NCBI RefSeq assembly: GCF_900107045.1 | Contig: NZ_FNON01000001.1 | Location: 620,001-684,000 of the forward strand | Length of the DNA stretch: 64,000 nt | Direction: 5' to 3' | DNA from: Amycolatopsis xylanica | Lineage (GTDB): Bacteria; Actinomycetota; Actinomycetes; Mycobacteriales; Pseudonocardiaceae | In this document: positions 17,008 through 25,717 of the stretch, in pieces | Position numbering within the stretch: the stretch's first letter is position 1 | Layout: every line of letters starts with the position of its first letter | Made by a program: the position numbers and the translations under genes | The notes under the pieces: generated by a model | Database searches by the model: none | What the model saw: the letters and a program-made list of their open reading frames with translations, nothing else | What the model was told of the DNA's origin: nothing

Positions 17008-18288
17008 TTATTTGGCCTTTGCCCATTCGGTGTCGAGGAAGGCGCACGCGTCCGCGACCGACTTGCGGCCGGTGATCACGTCCTGCGCGGCCTGGTAGAC
17101 CTTGTCCTTCATGCCGGGCAGCAGGCCGTCGTCCGCGGTCTCCCACGAGAAGGCGTTCACGACCGCCTTCTGCTCGACGGCCTTCTGGTAGAGGTCGTAG
17201 CCCGCCTTGAACACCGCGCCCGCGTCGGCGGGCGGGGTGTAGCCCTTGATCGCCGGGAACAGGCCGTCGGCCTTGACCGAGGTGTCGAGCTGGGTCTTGT
17301 CGAGCTGGAACGCCAGCGCGAAGGTGCGCGCCGCGTCGAGGTTCGCGGACTTGGCGTTCACGATCATGCCGCCGCCGGTGTACGCGGGCACCACGAGCTT
17401 GCCGTCCTCGCTGGGGAAGTTGAACACGCCGATCTCGAAGTCGTGCGGCTTGGAGTCGGCGGCGGAGGCGAACCAGTTGCCCATCGGGTACATCGCGCCC
17501 TCGCCCTTGAGGAAGGCGGCCTGGGTGTCGTCGTAGCTGCGCGAGACCTGGCTCTTGTCGATGTAGCCCTTGGCGACCAGGTCGGCGAACTTGCCGAACG
17601 CCTTCTGGAAGTCGGGGTCGGCGAACTTGACCTTGTCCGCGCGGCGCTGGGTCAGCCAGTCGGGGGTCTTGCCGTAGAGGTCGACGCTGACGATCCCGTC
17701 GAGGATCATCGCCGACGGGAAGCCTTCCTTGCCGCCGCCGATGACGAAGGGCTTGCCGCCCTTGGCCTTCACCTTCTCGGCCGCGGCGACCAGCTCGGCC
17801 CACGTGGTCGGCGTAGCGGTGATGCCCGCGTCGGCGAACATCTTCTTGTTGTAGTAGATCGGCGGGATCGTCTGGGTGTTCGCGGGCAGCTGGTGGTGCC
17901 CGCCCTTGATCGGGTTGGCGTCGGGGAACTGGAAGTCCTTGAGCTCCTCGGGCGTCCACGCGTAGAGCGCGCCGGACTCGGCGAACCCGGCCGAGTCGAC
18001 GGCGATCGCGACGTCGGGGAACTGCCCGGAGGTCAGCAGCTGCTTGGCGTACCCGGTGCGGTCGGTGCTGGGCGCGACCAGCTTCTTGACCTTGATTTCC
18101 GGGTGCTTGTCGGTGACGCGCTTGATCGCGGCGTCCCAGTAGGCCGGGGTGAGGTTGGGCGATTCGAAGGTCAGGAACGAGATTTCCTTGGTGCCGCCGC
18201 CGTTCGTGCCCGAGCCGGTGTCGCTGCCGACCGTGCACGCGCTCGCGGCCAGCAGTATCGCCGCTCCCAGCGCCAGGGACCTTCTCAT
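17008..18288 (-). CDS. Sugar-binding lipoprotein of the ABC importer
   Basis: A 426-residue extracellular solute-binding protein of family 1. The start ATG 18288 gives a type II signal peptide: two arginines, a hydrophobic stretch and lipobox SAC with lipidated Cys18. A Ser/Gly/Thr-rich linker follows, then a two-lobe binding fold. Residues such as NKKMFADAGI and GAMYPMGNW are typical of family 1. The protein presents the sugar to the two downstream permeases. A frame opening further upstream (18360) would destroy the signal peptide and is rejected. Confidence 0.92.
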   Translation of the reverse strand: MRRSLALGAAILLAASACTVGSDTGSGTNGGGTKEISFLTFESPNLTPAYWDAAIKRVTDKHPEIKVKKLVAPSTDRTGYAKQLLTSGQFPDVAIAVDSAGFAESGALYAWTPEELKDFQFPDANPIKGGHHQLPANTQTIPPIYYNKKMFADAGITATPTTWAELVAAAEKVKAKGGKPFVIGGGKEGFPSAMILDGIVSVDLYGKTPDWLTQRRADKVKFADPDFQKAFGKFADLVAKGYIDKSQVSRSYDDTQAAFLKGEGAMYPMGNWFASAADSKPHDFEIGVFNFPSEDGKLVVPAYTGGGMIVNAKSANLDAARTFALAFQLDKTQLDTSVKADGLFPAIKGYTPPADAGAVFKAGYDLYQKAVEQKAVVNAFSWETADDGLLPGMKDKVYQAAQDVITGRKSVADACAFLDTEWAKAK

Positions 18289-18358
18289 GATCAGCCGCCT
18301 CTCCACCACACTGCCTGAACCCCATGGGCCTCGGTGACCTGCGTCACGAGACTCGGGC

Positions 18359-18387
18359 ATTCGATCCGATGTTTAGACAACTGTCAA
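18359..18387 (-). promoter_or_regulatory. Probable promoter of the sugar-binding protein operon
   Basis: On the minus strand TTGACA (18387-18382) and TCGAAT (18364-18359) are separated by 17 bases, close to the housekeeping actinobacterial consensus. The site is about 70 bases upstream of the binding protein start. It indicates that the importer genes have their own promoter rather than depending on the upstream galactosidase. Confidence 0.5.
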
Positions 18388-18419
18388 GCCCTTTGGGGGA
18401 TTGAAAGCCGCCCTGTGAC

Positions 18420-18462
18420 CTTATACATCCGATCTCTGCCTGCGCGATCTTATACGTCAGAT
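18420..18462. repeat. Direct repeat CTTATAC[A/G]TC, candidate operator
   Basis: CTTATACATCCGATC (from 18420) and CTTATACGTCAGAT (from 18449) form two similar direct repeats 29 bases apart. They lie between the galactosidase stop and the importer promoter; the second overlaps the last codons of the galactosidase gene. They could be binding sites for a sugar-responsive repressor, which is not encoded nearby. Confidence 0.35.
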
Positions 18463-20538
18463 ACGATACAAGCGGACGATCGCGCTCCCGTGGTCACCCT
18501 TCGGCAGGTCGATCTCGATCCCGTGCGCGAGCAGGACGGCGCCGTGGTGGACGGCGCCGCTGCCGGGGTCGCGGTAGCGGGCCGCGGGGTCGAGGCCCCG
18601 CAGCCGGACGCGCCGCTCGGGCAGGTTGAAGTGCGCCGACTGGCGGTAGGCGAACACGACCGTCCGCTCGGGCGACACGTACTGGACGGCCGAGATCCCC
18701 GACGCGGATGGCGGCTGGAGCCGGTGGAGCGCGCCGTGCTGGACGGTTTCGCGGATCTCCTTGTAGAGCGCGATCTGCTCGCGTGCGAACGCGAGGTCGT
18801 CCTCGCTCCACTCGACGATGTTTCCGCCGATCCCGAGCACGCCCGCCATGGCGACATGGAAGCGGAACGCCAGCGGGGTGGATCGGCCGGTGACGAAGTT
18901 CGGGTTGTCGGTGACCCAGGCCGACATCGCGCGCGCCGGGTAGACCTGGGTGTAGCCGTGCTGGATGCGCAGCCGGTCGAGCGCGTCGGTGTTGTCCGAG
19001 GTCCAGACCTGATCGGTGCGCGCGAGGATGCCGAGGTCGATCCGGCCCCCGCCGCCGCTGCACGACTCGATGCGCAGCCCGGGGTGGTCGGCGCGCAGGC
19101 GGTCCATGATCGCGTAGACGGCCTGGGTGTGTCCGGTCCACAAGCGATCGGGGTCTTCGTCGTCCGGCCATCCGGCTTCGCTGAACGGACGGTTCATGTC
19201 CCACTTGAGGAAGTCGATGCCGTTGTCGCGGACGAGCGCGTCGAGCCAGCCGTGCGCCCACGCGGCGACGTCCTCGCGCGCGAAGTTGAGCACGAGCTGC
19301 CTGCGCAGCTCGGAGCGCCGCCGGTGCGGATGATGCAGCACCCAGTCGGGGTGCGCGCGGTAGAGATCGCTGTCCGGGTTGACCATCTCGGGTTCGACCC
19401 ACAGGCCGAACTTCATGCCGAGGCGGTGCACCTCGTCGGCGAGCGGGGCGAGGCCGTCGGGGAAGCGGTCGCGGTTGACGACCCAGTCGCCGAGGCCCGC
19501 GTTGTCGCTCGTGCGGCTGCCGAACCAGCCGTCGTCCATGACGAACAGCTCGACGCCGAGGCTCGCGGCGTGCGCGGCGAGCTTGCGCTGGCCCGCCTCG
19601 TTGACGTCGAAAGCCGTTGCCTCCCAAGAGTTGTAGAGCACGGGACGCAGTTCGTCGGAATGGGGGAGCACGTGCTCGAGCGTGTAGTCATGCCAGGCGC
19701 GGCTGGCGCCGCCGAAGCCGTTTTCCGAGAACACGCCCGCGAAAACGGGTGTGGTCAAGACCGAGCCCCGGTTCAGCCGGTGGGTGACGCCGTCCTGGCC
19801 GAATCCGCCGGTGACCGTGACGCGGCCGTCGATGCTCCTGGTCGTGGTGATGCGCCAGGAACCACTCCAGGCGAGAGCGGTGCTCCACACCTCGCCGTGG
19901 GTCTCGGACGCGTCGCCCGCGTCGAGCATCACCCAGGGATTGGCGTGGTGACTGGTGATCCCGCGCCTGCTGGCGAACACCGTCTCGCCCTCGGCCACGG
20001 ATTCGCGGCGCAGCTGGCTTTCCGCGGCCCAGCGTCCGACCACATGGGACAGCCGGTAGTCCGCGCGCTCGGGAAGCACCCAGGCGGCGGAGTCCGCGCG
20101 CAGCACCTCGACGGGCTCGCCGTCGTTGGCCAGCCCGACCCAGCGCTCGAGCACGTCGCCGCGGACGCGGTAGTGCAGGTCGATCCTCAGTGGATAGTGG
20201 CGGTCGCGGAAGCCGATCCGCAGGGCGCCGCCGTCGATCTCGTGGTCCGTGTACGCCCATTCGAGCGCACGGGTCCCATCGGCGAAGCGGACCTGCAGCG
20301 AGGGTGTCCAGTACCGGGTGCCGCCGTCGACGGCCAGCTCCTCGCGGCCCTCGTTGGGGTCGTTGAACCCGTCCCACCAGGCGGCACTCGGCCGGACCAC
20401 GCCGGCGACCTGCTCGGCCGTGAGCGCCGGGCCCCAGTAGACGTGGCGTGGCGCGTCCTCCTCGGTGAGCTGGAGCGCGTACGTCCAGGTGGTGGTCTGG
20501 AGAACCCAGAGCCGGGACTGCTCGTCGAAGGCGATCAC
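18457..20538 (-). CDS. GH36 alpha-galactosidase
   Basis: A 693-residue cytoplasmic alpha-galactosidase that hydrolyses terminal alpha-1,6-galactose from melibiose or raffinose-type sugars. Length and layout match glycoside hydrolase family 36: N-terminal beta-supersandwich, catalytic barrel, C-terminal beta domain. The nucleophile is Asp447 in KWDMNR and the acid/base is Asp515 in SDNTDALDR. Other family blocks are MDDGWFG, GLWVEPEMV and SCSGGGGR. There is no signal peptide, so the sugar is imported first, consistent with the ABC genes downstream on the same strand. Start ATG 20538. Confidence 0.93.
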   Translation of the reverse strand: MIAFDEQSRLWVLQTTTWTYALQLTEEDAPRHVYWGPALTAEQVAGVVRPSAAWWDGFNDPNEGREELAVDGGTRYWTPSLQVRFADGTRALEWAYTDHEIDGGALRIGFRDRHYPLRIDLHYRVRGDVLERWVGLANDGEPVEVLRADSAAWVLPERADYRLSHVVGRWAAESQLRRESVAEGETVFASRRGITSHHANPWVMLDAGDASETHGEVWSTALAWSGSWRITTTRSIDGRVTVTGGFGQDGVTHRLNRGSVLTTPVFAGVFSENGFGGASRAWHDYTLEHVLPHSDELRPVLYNSWEATAFDVNEAGQRKLAAHAASLGVELFVMDDGWFGSRTSDNAGLGDWVVNRDRFPDGLAPLADEVHRLGMKFGLWVEPEMVNPDSDLYRAHPDWVLHHPHRRRSELRRQLVLNFAREDVAAWAHGWLDALVRDNGIDFLKWDMNRPFSEAGWPDDEDPDRLWTGHTQAVYAIMDRLRADHPGLRIESCSGGGGRIDLGILARTDQVWTSDNTDALDRLRIQHGYTQVYPARAMSAWVTDNPNFVTGRSTPLAFRFHVAMAGVLGIGGNIVEWSEDDLAFAREQIALYKEIRETVQHGALHRLQPPSASGISAVQYVSPERTVVFAYRQSAHFNLPERRVRLRGLDPAARYRDPGSGAVHHGAVLLAHGIEIDLPKGDHGSAIVRLYRI

Positions 20539-20626
20539 GAGCGCAATCTTGGCCTCGGGGCGCGGAATCGGCCAGGGGACCGGTCATCGGGACGGTGATC
20601 GAGGTCGCACTGCTTGACCGTGGTTG

Positions 20627-20645
20627 TTAGGTTTGCATAGCCTAA
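20627..20645. promoter_or_regulatory. Iron box (DtxR/IdeR-type operator) upstream of the salicylate synthase
   Basis: TTAGGTTTGCATAGCCTAA is a 19-base partial palindrome with TTAGG/CCTAA ends, close to the actinobacterial iron-box consensus TTAGGTTAGGCTAACCTAA. It lies about 47 bases before the chosen start, where it would block transcription when iron is plentiful. Confidence 0.85.
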
Positions 20646-20691
20646 GTCCGTGGGTGTGAAAATGCCGGATGGCGGCGTACGAGGAGAGTTC

Positions 20692-22014
20692 GTGTCGGTC
20701 TACGAGGATGAGTCCTTCAGCGCTTCGAGTGATCCTCTCCCGCTCGTGGTGAAGCTCGCCAGGGCCGGACTGTTCGACGACTACGTGGTCTACGAGAGCG
20801 GCGGCCGCTGGACCGTCGCCGGCGGCGCGCTGGCGACCGTCTCGCTCGACGCGAAGCAGGTCAAGACCACGCTCGCGGGCGAGGACGAGATCGCGGTGGA
20901 GTGGACCGGCTCGCCAGCCGACGCGTTGCGCCGCGCGCTCGACGCGCTGCCGATCCAGGGCTGGAACGCCTACGGCTGGCTCGGTTTCGACTTCGCCGGG
21001 CTGATCGCCTCGCTGGTCTCGCGTGGCTCCGAGGCGCCGGGTGGCGAACTCGCGCGCCTGATCGTGCCGAGGACCGAGGTCCGCATCGACGAGCGCGGCG
21101 TGGTGGTCCGCAGTGCCGACGAGGCCGAGCGCGCCAGGGTGCTGGAGCTGCTGCGCGAGCCGGTCGACCCGATCACCCCGGCCGCGACGGGCATCGACGT
21201 CCGCGCCGACGGCGAGGGCTACCGCGAGCGCGTCGCGCAGGCGGTCAAGGAGATCCAGCTCGGGCAGTACCAGAAGGTCATCCTGTCGCGGACGGTGCGC
21301 ATCCCGTTCGAGGCGGACATGGCCGGCACCTACGAGGTCGGCCGCCGCGGCAACACCCCGGCGCGGTCGTTCCTGCTGCGGATGAACGGCACCGAGGCGG
21401 CGGGCTTCAGCCCCGAGGTGATCGTCACGGTCGACGCCGACGGCCACGTGCTGACCCAGCCGCTGGCGGGCACCCGCGCGTTCGGCCGCGGCACCGAGGC
21501 CGACGCGGCCGCGCGCAGCGAGCTCGAGTCGGACCCCAAGGAGGTCTTCGAGCACGCGGTCTCCGTGCGTGCCGCCCAGGAGGAGCTGCGCGGCGTGTGC
21601 CGGGCGGGCACCGTCGGCGTCGACGACTTCATGGGCATCAAGGAGCGCGGCAGCGTCCAGCACCTGGCCTCGCTCGTGACCGGCACGCTCGACGAGCGGC
21701 GAACCTCTTGGGACGCCTTGGAAGCCGTGTTCCCGGCGATCACCGCGTCGGGCATCCCCAAGCGTGAGTCACTCGACGCGATCTTCCGTCTCGACGAGAC
21801 CCGGCGCGGCCTCTACTCCGGCGCGGTCCTTTCGGCTTCGCACGACGGCGCGCTCGACGCGGCACTGGTGCTGCGCGCGGTGTACCAGCAGGACGGCCAG
21901 GCGTGGCTGCGCGCGGGTGCGGGCATCGTCACCGACTCGACGCCTGAGCGCGAGTTCGAGGAGACCTGCGAGAAGCTCTCCAGCGTCGCGCCGTTCGTGG
22001 TCCGCGCCGACTGA
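20692..22014 (+). CDS. Salicylate synthase (MbtI/Irp9 type)
   Basis: A 440-residue chorismate-utilising enzyme that converts chorismate to salicylate through isochorismate. Across its length it resembles mycobacterial MbtI, for example KVILSR, NTPARSFLLRM, PLAGTRAFG, KERGSVQHL, TASGIPK, RGLYSGAV and EFEETCEKL. MbtI's base Lys205 and acid Glu252 correspond to Lys195 and Glu242 here, with identical 47-residue spacing. GTG 20692 is chosen because AGGAGAG precedes it by about 5 bases; an upstream GTG (20650) has no ribosome site and lies against the iron box. No separate isochorismatase or DHB dehydrogenase is present, which supports salicylate rather than 2,3-dihydroxybenzoate as product. It supplies the aryl cap of the siderophore. 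Confidence 0.93.
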   Translation: MSVYEDESFSASSDPLPLVVKLARAGLFDDYVVYESGGRWTVAGGALATVSLDAKQVKTTLAGEDEIAVEWTGSPADALRRALDALPIQGWNAYGWLGFDFAGLIASLVSRGSEAPGGELARLIVPRTEVRIDERGVVVRSADEAERARVLELLREPVDPITPAATGIDVRADGEGYRERVAQAVKEIQLGQYQKVILSRTVRIPFEADMAGTYEVGRRGNTPARSFLLRMNGTEAAGFSPEVIVTVDADGHVLTQPLAGTRAFGRGTEADAAARSELESDPKEVFEHAVSVRAAQEELRGVCRAGTVGVDDFMGIKERGSVQHLASLVTGTLDERRTSWDALEAVFPAITASGIPKRESLDAIFRLDETRRGLYSGAVLSASHDGALDAALVLRAVYQQDGQAWLRAGAGIVTDSTPEREFEETCEKLSSVAPFVVRAD

Positions 22015-22030
22015 GCTAAGCCTTGAGAAG

Positions 22031-22079
22031 GCGATAAAGCGGGCTTTATCCCGAGGTGGGATAAAGCCCGCTTTATCGC
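22031..22079. terminator. Perfect 22-bp hairpin between convergent siderophore genes
   Basis: The left arm (22031-22052) and right arm (22058-22079) are exact reverse complements over 22 bases, with a 5-base loop, GAGGT. Each arm also holds the small palindrome AAAGCGGGCTTT. It lies 16 bases after the salicylate synthase stop and 3 bases before the end of the permease gene on the other strand, so it is a bidirectional terminator. Confidence 0.85.
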
Positions 22080-22082
22080 GTC

Positions 22083-23069
22083 TTAGGAGGCTTTGGTGCG
22101 GAAGCGCCAGAGGATCCACGCGAGGTAGACGCCGCCGAACGCGCCGGTCATCGCGCCGACCGGCAGCAGCGTGTCGCCCGCGACGCGCTGCGCGGCGAAG
22201 TCCGCGACCACGACGAGCAGAGCGCCCATCCAGGCCGCCGGGAGCAGATTCGGCCCGGACGCCTTGGTAAGCCGTTTCGCGAGCTGGGGCGCCACCAAAG
22301 CGACGAAGGCGATCGGCCCGGCCGCGGCCGTCGCGATGGCGCAGGCCGCCGTGCCGACGATCAGCAAGTACAGCCTGCTGCGCTCGATCGGGACACCCAG
22401 CGCCTGCGCCGCGTCGTCACCCATCTCCAGCATCTTCAGCCACCGGCCGCCCGCCAGCACGAGCGGCACCACGACTGCCAGCGCCCACAGCAGCGGGACG
22501 GCCTCGCCCCAGCCGCGGTTGTCCAAACTGCCGGTGATCCACACGGTCGCGCGGCCCGCTTCGTTGAGGCTCGCGGTGACCAGCAGGTAGAAGTTGATCG
22601 ACTGCAGGATCGCGCTGACGCCGATGCCGACCAGCACCAGCCGGTAGCCGCGCACACCCTGTTGCCACGCCAGCAGATACACCAGCAGCGCGGTCACCAG
22701 GCCGCCGACGGCGGCACCGAGTGAGATCGCCGCCGTGCTTCCTCCCAAAAGGACGATCACGGCCAGCGCGCCGGTCGCCGAGCCGTAGGTGAAGCCGACG
22801 ATGTCCGGGCTGCCCAGCGGATTGCGGGACAGGCTCTGGAAGACCGCGCCGGACAGGCCGAGCGCGACGCCGACGCCCGCCGCGACCACCACGCGCGGCA
22901 GGCGCAGGTCGAGCACGGCGAAGTTGGTCATGCGGCTGCCGTTGCCGAGCAGCGTCCTGATCACGTCGAGCGGCGCCACCGAGATCGCGCCGGTGCCGAG
23001 CGTGAACACCACCATCAGCGCGAGCAGCGCCAGCAGGAGCGCGGAAGCCGTGAAGGCCCGGGTTTTCAC
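22083..23069 (-). CDS. FecCD-type iron-siderophore ABC permease (second subunit)
   Basis: A 328-residue integral membrane permease of the BtuC/FepG family with about nine to ten helices. Family blocks include LRLPRVVVAAGVGVALGLSGA, NPLGSPDIVGFTYG, and the C-terminal GPIAFVALVAPQLAKRL. GTG 23069 overlaps the stop of the first permease gene (GTGA); a longer frame upstream is only shadow. It forms the heterodimeric channel with the upstream permease for uptake of the ferric siderophore. No cognate ATPase gene is seen in the window. Confidence 0.92.
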   Translation of the reverse strand: MKTRAFTASALLLALLALMVVFTLGTGAISVAPLDVIRTLLGNGSRMTNFAVLDLRLPRVVVAAGVGVALGLSGAVFQSLSRNPLGSPDIVGFTYGSATGALAVIVLLGGSTAAISLGAAVGGLVTALLVYLLAWQQGVRGYRLVLVGIGVSAILQSINFYLLVTASLNEAGRATVWITGSLDNRGWGEAVPLLWALAVVVPLVLAGGRWLKMLEMGDDAAQALGVPIERSRLYLLIVGTAACAIATAAAGPIAFVALVAPQLAKRLTKASGPNLLPAAWMGALLVVVADFAAQRVAGDTLLPVGAMTGAFGGVYLAWILWRFRTKAS

Positions 23070-24067
23070 GAGCGCACCATCCGCGTCCGGCGTACCAGGT
23101 AGATGAACACCGGCGCGCCCAGCAGCGCCGTGACGACGCCGACGTCGAGTTCCTGTTTCGCGACCACCCGGCCCAGGATGTCGGCGGCCAGCAGCAGCGC
23201 GGGGGAGAGCACCATGCAGTAGGGCAGCATCCACCGCTGGTCGGGGCCGGTGAGCGCGCGCACGATATGCGGCACCGCCAGCCCGACGAACACCAGCGGC
23301 CCGACGGCCGCGGTCGCCGCGCCCGCCAGCAAGGTGATGGCCACGAGCGTCAAAACCCGGGTGCGGCCGATGTTCGCCCCGAGCGCGCGGCCCGCGTCGT
23401 CGCCGAGCGCGATGGCGTTCAGCGGGCGGGCGAGCGCCAGTGCGAGCACCAGGCCCGCCGCGAGGAACGGGGCGACACGGGCGATCGTCGCGCCGTCGGC
23501 CCGGTTGAGCGAGCCGACCGTCCAAAAGCGCATCTGGTCCAGCGTCTTGCTGTCGAGCAGCATCGCGCTCTGGGTGACGCCGGTCAGCGCCGCCGTGATC
23601 GCGGTGCCCGCCAGTGCGAGACGGACCGGGGACGCGCCGCTGCGGCCGCCGGTCGCCAGCGCGTACAGCACGACCCCGGCGAGCGCCGCGCCCGCGAAGG
23701 CGAACCAGACGAACGCGCGCAGGTCCGTGATGCCGAGAACGCTGACCGACAGCGCCGCGGCCGCGGCGGCGCCGGCGTTGACGCCCAAGAGTCCGGGATC
23801 GGCGAGCGGGTTTCGGGTCAGCGCCTGCATCAACGCGCCGGCGGTGCCGAGCGCCGCGCCGACGGCGAGGCCGATGAGCGTGCGTGGCACCCGCAAGTCC
23901 CACACGACGAAGTGGACGTCCGGAGTGGACTCGCCGACCAACGCGGTGACCACAGTGGACAGTGGGATGGAGCGGGCGCCGACCGCGACACTCACCAGCG
24001 CGATCAGGGCGAGCACGGCCACGGCGGCGGCGAGCCCCGTGGCCCGCGCCGCATCAGTCTTCTTCAA
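23066..24067 (-). CDS. FecCD-type iron-siderophore ABC permease (first subunit)
   Basis: A 333-residue permease of the BtuC/FepD family. It shows the characteristic [22 protein letters not shown] and [15 protein letters not shown] segments near the N-terminus and [17 protein letters not shown] near the ATPase-contact region. The gene overlaps the salicyl-AMP ligase gene by 14 bases, so ligase and both permeases form one operon under the iron box at 25668. Works with the lipoprotein encoded at 51792-52802. Confidence 0.93.
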   Translation of the reverse strand: MKKTDAARATGLAAAVAVLALIALVSVAVGARSIPLSTVVTALVGESTPDVHFVVWDLRVPRTLIGLAVGAALGTAGALMQALTRNPLADPGLLGVNAGAAAAAALSVSVLGITDLRAFVWFAFAGAALAGVVLYALATGGRSGASPVRLALAGTAITAALTGVTQSAMLLDSKTLDQMRFWTVGSLNRADGATIARVAPFLAAGLVLALALARPLNAIALGDDAGRALGANIGRTRVLTLVAITLLAGAATAAVGPLVFVGLAVPHIVRALTGPDQRWMLPYCMVLSPALLLAADILGRVVAKQELDVGVVTALLGAPVFIYLVRRTRMVRS

Positions 24068-25640
24068 GCAGCTTCCCCAAAGCCTTCTTGCTGACCTTGC
24101 CCACGGTCGTCAGCGGGAACTCCTCGAGCACCTCGACCCGGTCGGGGAGCTTGTACGCCGCGACCCCGCGCGCCCGCAGGAACGTGGTGACGTCCCGCAG
24201 CGCGGGCGTCTCGCCCTTGACCACGAGGAACGCGCAGATCCGCTCGCCCATCACCTCGTCGGCCATGCCGACCACGGCCGCGTCGTGCACCAGCGGGTGC
24301 GCGAGCAGGTGGTTCTCGAGTTCTTCGGCGGGGATCTTCTCGCCGCCGCGGTTGATCTGGTCCTTCACCCGGCCTTCGACGACCAGGTGCCCGGTCGGCA
24401 GCACCCGCACGAGGTCGCCCGAGCGGTAGAAGCCGTCTTCGGTGAACGCGCGCTTGTTGTGCTCGTCGGCGCGGTAGTAGCCGCGCAGCGTGTACGGGCC
24501 GCGCGTGAGCAGCTCGCCTTCGGTGGCGTCGTTCCCGTCGGCGTCGAGCACACGGACTTCGTCGGCGGGGGAGAGCGGCTTGCCCTGCGTGGTGACGATC
24601 AGCTCTTCGGGATCGTCGAGGCGGGTGTAGTTGAGCAGCCCCTCGGCCATGCCGAACACCTGCTGCAACTGGCAGCCCAGCGTCTCGCGGACCCGCCCGG
24701 CGGGCTCGGCGCTGAACTTCGCGCCGCCGACCTGCAGCAGCTCCAAACTGGACAGATCGTTGTCGCTCCACTCCGCGTTTTCCATCCACAGCAACGCGAG
24801 CGGAGGGACAACGGCGGTCACGGTGACGCGTTCGGTTTCGATCAGCTCGAACACCACGTCCGGGCTCGGGTTCGGCGCGAGCACGACCGTGCCGCCCGCC
24901 GCGAACGTGCCGAGGATCCCGGGACAGGCGAACGCGAAGTTGTGCGCGGCGGGCAGCGCGACCAGGTACACGGTCTCGGCGGTGAGCCCGCAGACTTCGG
25001 CACTCGCGCGCGCGTTGTAGAGATAGTCGTCGTGCGTGCGCGGGATCAGCTTCGGCGTGCCGGTCGTGCCGCCGGAGAGCAGGAACAACGCGACCTCGCC
25101 CGGGTCGGGCGCGTCGAGCGGAACCGGTGCGGCGTCGGGAAGAGCGGTGAACTCGGCGGGGTCGCCGGACACGAAGACGTGGCGCAGTCCCGGAACCGCC
25201 TTGGTCACCGTCCTGGCCAGTGTGCGGTAGTCGAACGTGTCGTCGGAGTCCGCGATGACGTACGCGGTCGCCTCGCTGAGCTCGCACAACGGCACGATCT
25301 CGCTCTCGCGGTGCGCGGGCAGCGCGAGCACCGGCGGTGCGCCGACACGCAGCAACGCGAAGATCGTCACCACGAAGTCGTCGATGTTCGGCATCTGAAC
25401 GACCACCCGGTCGCCCCGCGCGATGCCGGCGGCGAGGAAGCCCGCGGCGGCCCGGTCCGCGCGCGCGTCGAGCTCGGCGTAGGTCCAGCGGGTGCCGGTC
25501 GGGCCGACGAGTGCCGTCTTCGCGGGATGGTTCCGCGCCCCGTCACGCAGGAGGACGTCGAGCGGCTGCCCGGCCCAGTACCCTTCCGCACGGTACTTTC
25601 CGGCCAGTTCCGGTGGCCAGGGCGTGCACCCGTCCAGCAT
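24054..25640 (-). CDS. Salicyl-AMP ligase (aryl acid adenylation enzyme)
   Basis: A 528-residue stand-alone adenylation enzyme that activates an aryl acid with ATP and loads it on the aryl carrier domain of the NRPS at 47422-50784. Family motifs: [35 protein letters not shown] and the C-terminal lysine in TVGKVSKK. In the pocket, Asn234 corresponds to DhbE Asn235, and Cys239 occupies the DhbE Ser240 position. Cysteine there is the mark of salicylate-activating enzymes (YbtE, PchD, MbtA), serine of dihydroxybenzoate enzymes. This agrees with the MbtI-type synthase. First gene of the ligase-permease operon; iron box 28 bases upstream. Confidence 0.94.
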   Translation of the reverse strand: MLDGCTPWPPELAGKYRAEGYWAGQPLDVLLRDGARNHPAKTALVGPTGTRWTYAELDARADRAAAGFLAAGIARGDRVVVQMPNIDDFVVTIFALLRVGAPPVLALPAHRESEIVPLCELSEATAYVIADSDDTFDYRTLARTVTKAVPGLRHVFVSGDPAEFTALPDAAPVPLDAPDPGEVALFLLSGGTTGTPKLIPRTHDDYLYNARASAEVCGLTAETVYLVALPAAHNFAFACPGILGTFAAGGTVVLAPNPSPDVVFELIETERVTVTAVVPPLALLWMENAEWSDNDLSSLELLQVGGAKFSAEPAGRVRETLGCQLQQVFGMAEGLLNYTRLDDPEELIVTTQGKPLSPADEVRVLDADGNDATEGELLTRGPYTLRGYYRADEHNKRAFTEDGFYRSGDLVRVLPTGHLVVEGRVKDQINRGGEKIPAEELENHLLAHPLVHDAAVVGMADEVMGERICAFLVVKGETPALRDVTTFLRARGVAAYKLPDRVEVLEEFPLTTVGKVSKKALGKLLEED

Positions 25641-25667
25641 CTCGGCTCCTCGTTCCGGGGGATGAAC

Positions 25668-25686
25668 TTAGGTTAGGCTAGCCGAC
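25668..25686. promoter_or_regulatory. Iron box in the divergent ligase/exporter promoter
   Basis: TTAGGTTAGGCTAGCCGAC matches the first 13 bases of the iron-box consensus exactly. It lies in a 77-base gap between the salicyl-AMP ligase (minus) and the MFS exporter (plus), so one site can control both directions. Confidence 0.85.
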
Positions 25687-25717
25687 GTATTCGGAGGCTC
25701 ACGAGGGGACGACGGAC

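Noticed and set aside
20650..20691. Upstream GTG start of the salicylate synthase
   Set aside because: It begins 5 bases after the iron box and has no ribosome site; GTG 20692 has AGGAGAG at proper spacing.
20692..22014. Isochorismate synthase of a catecholate (DHB) pathway
   Set aside because: Closer in all motifs to MbtI/Irp9. No isochorismatase or DHB dehydrogenase is present, and the ligase pocket has the salicylate-type cysteine.
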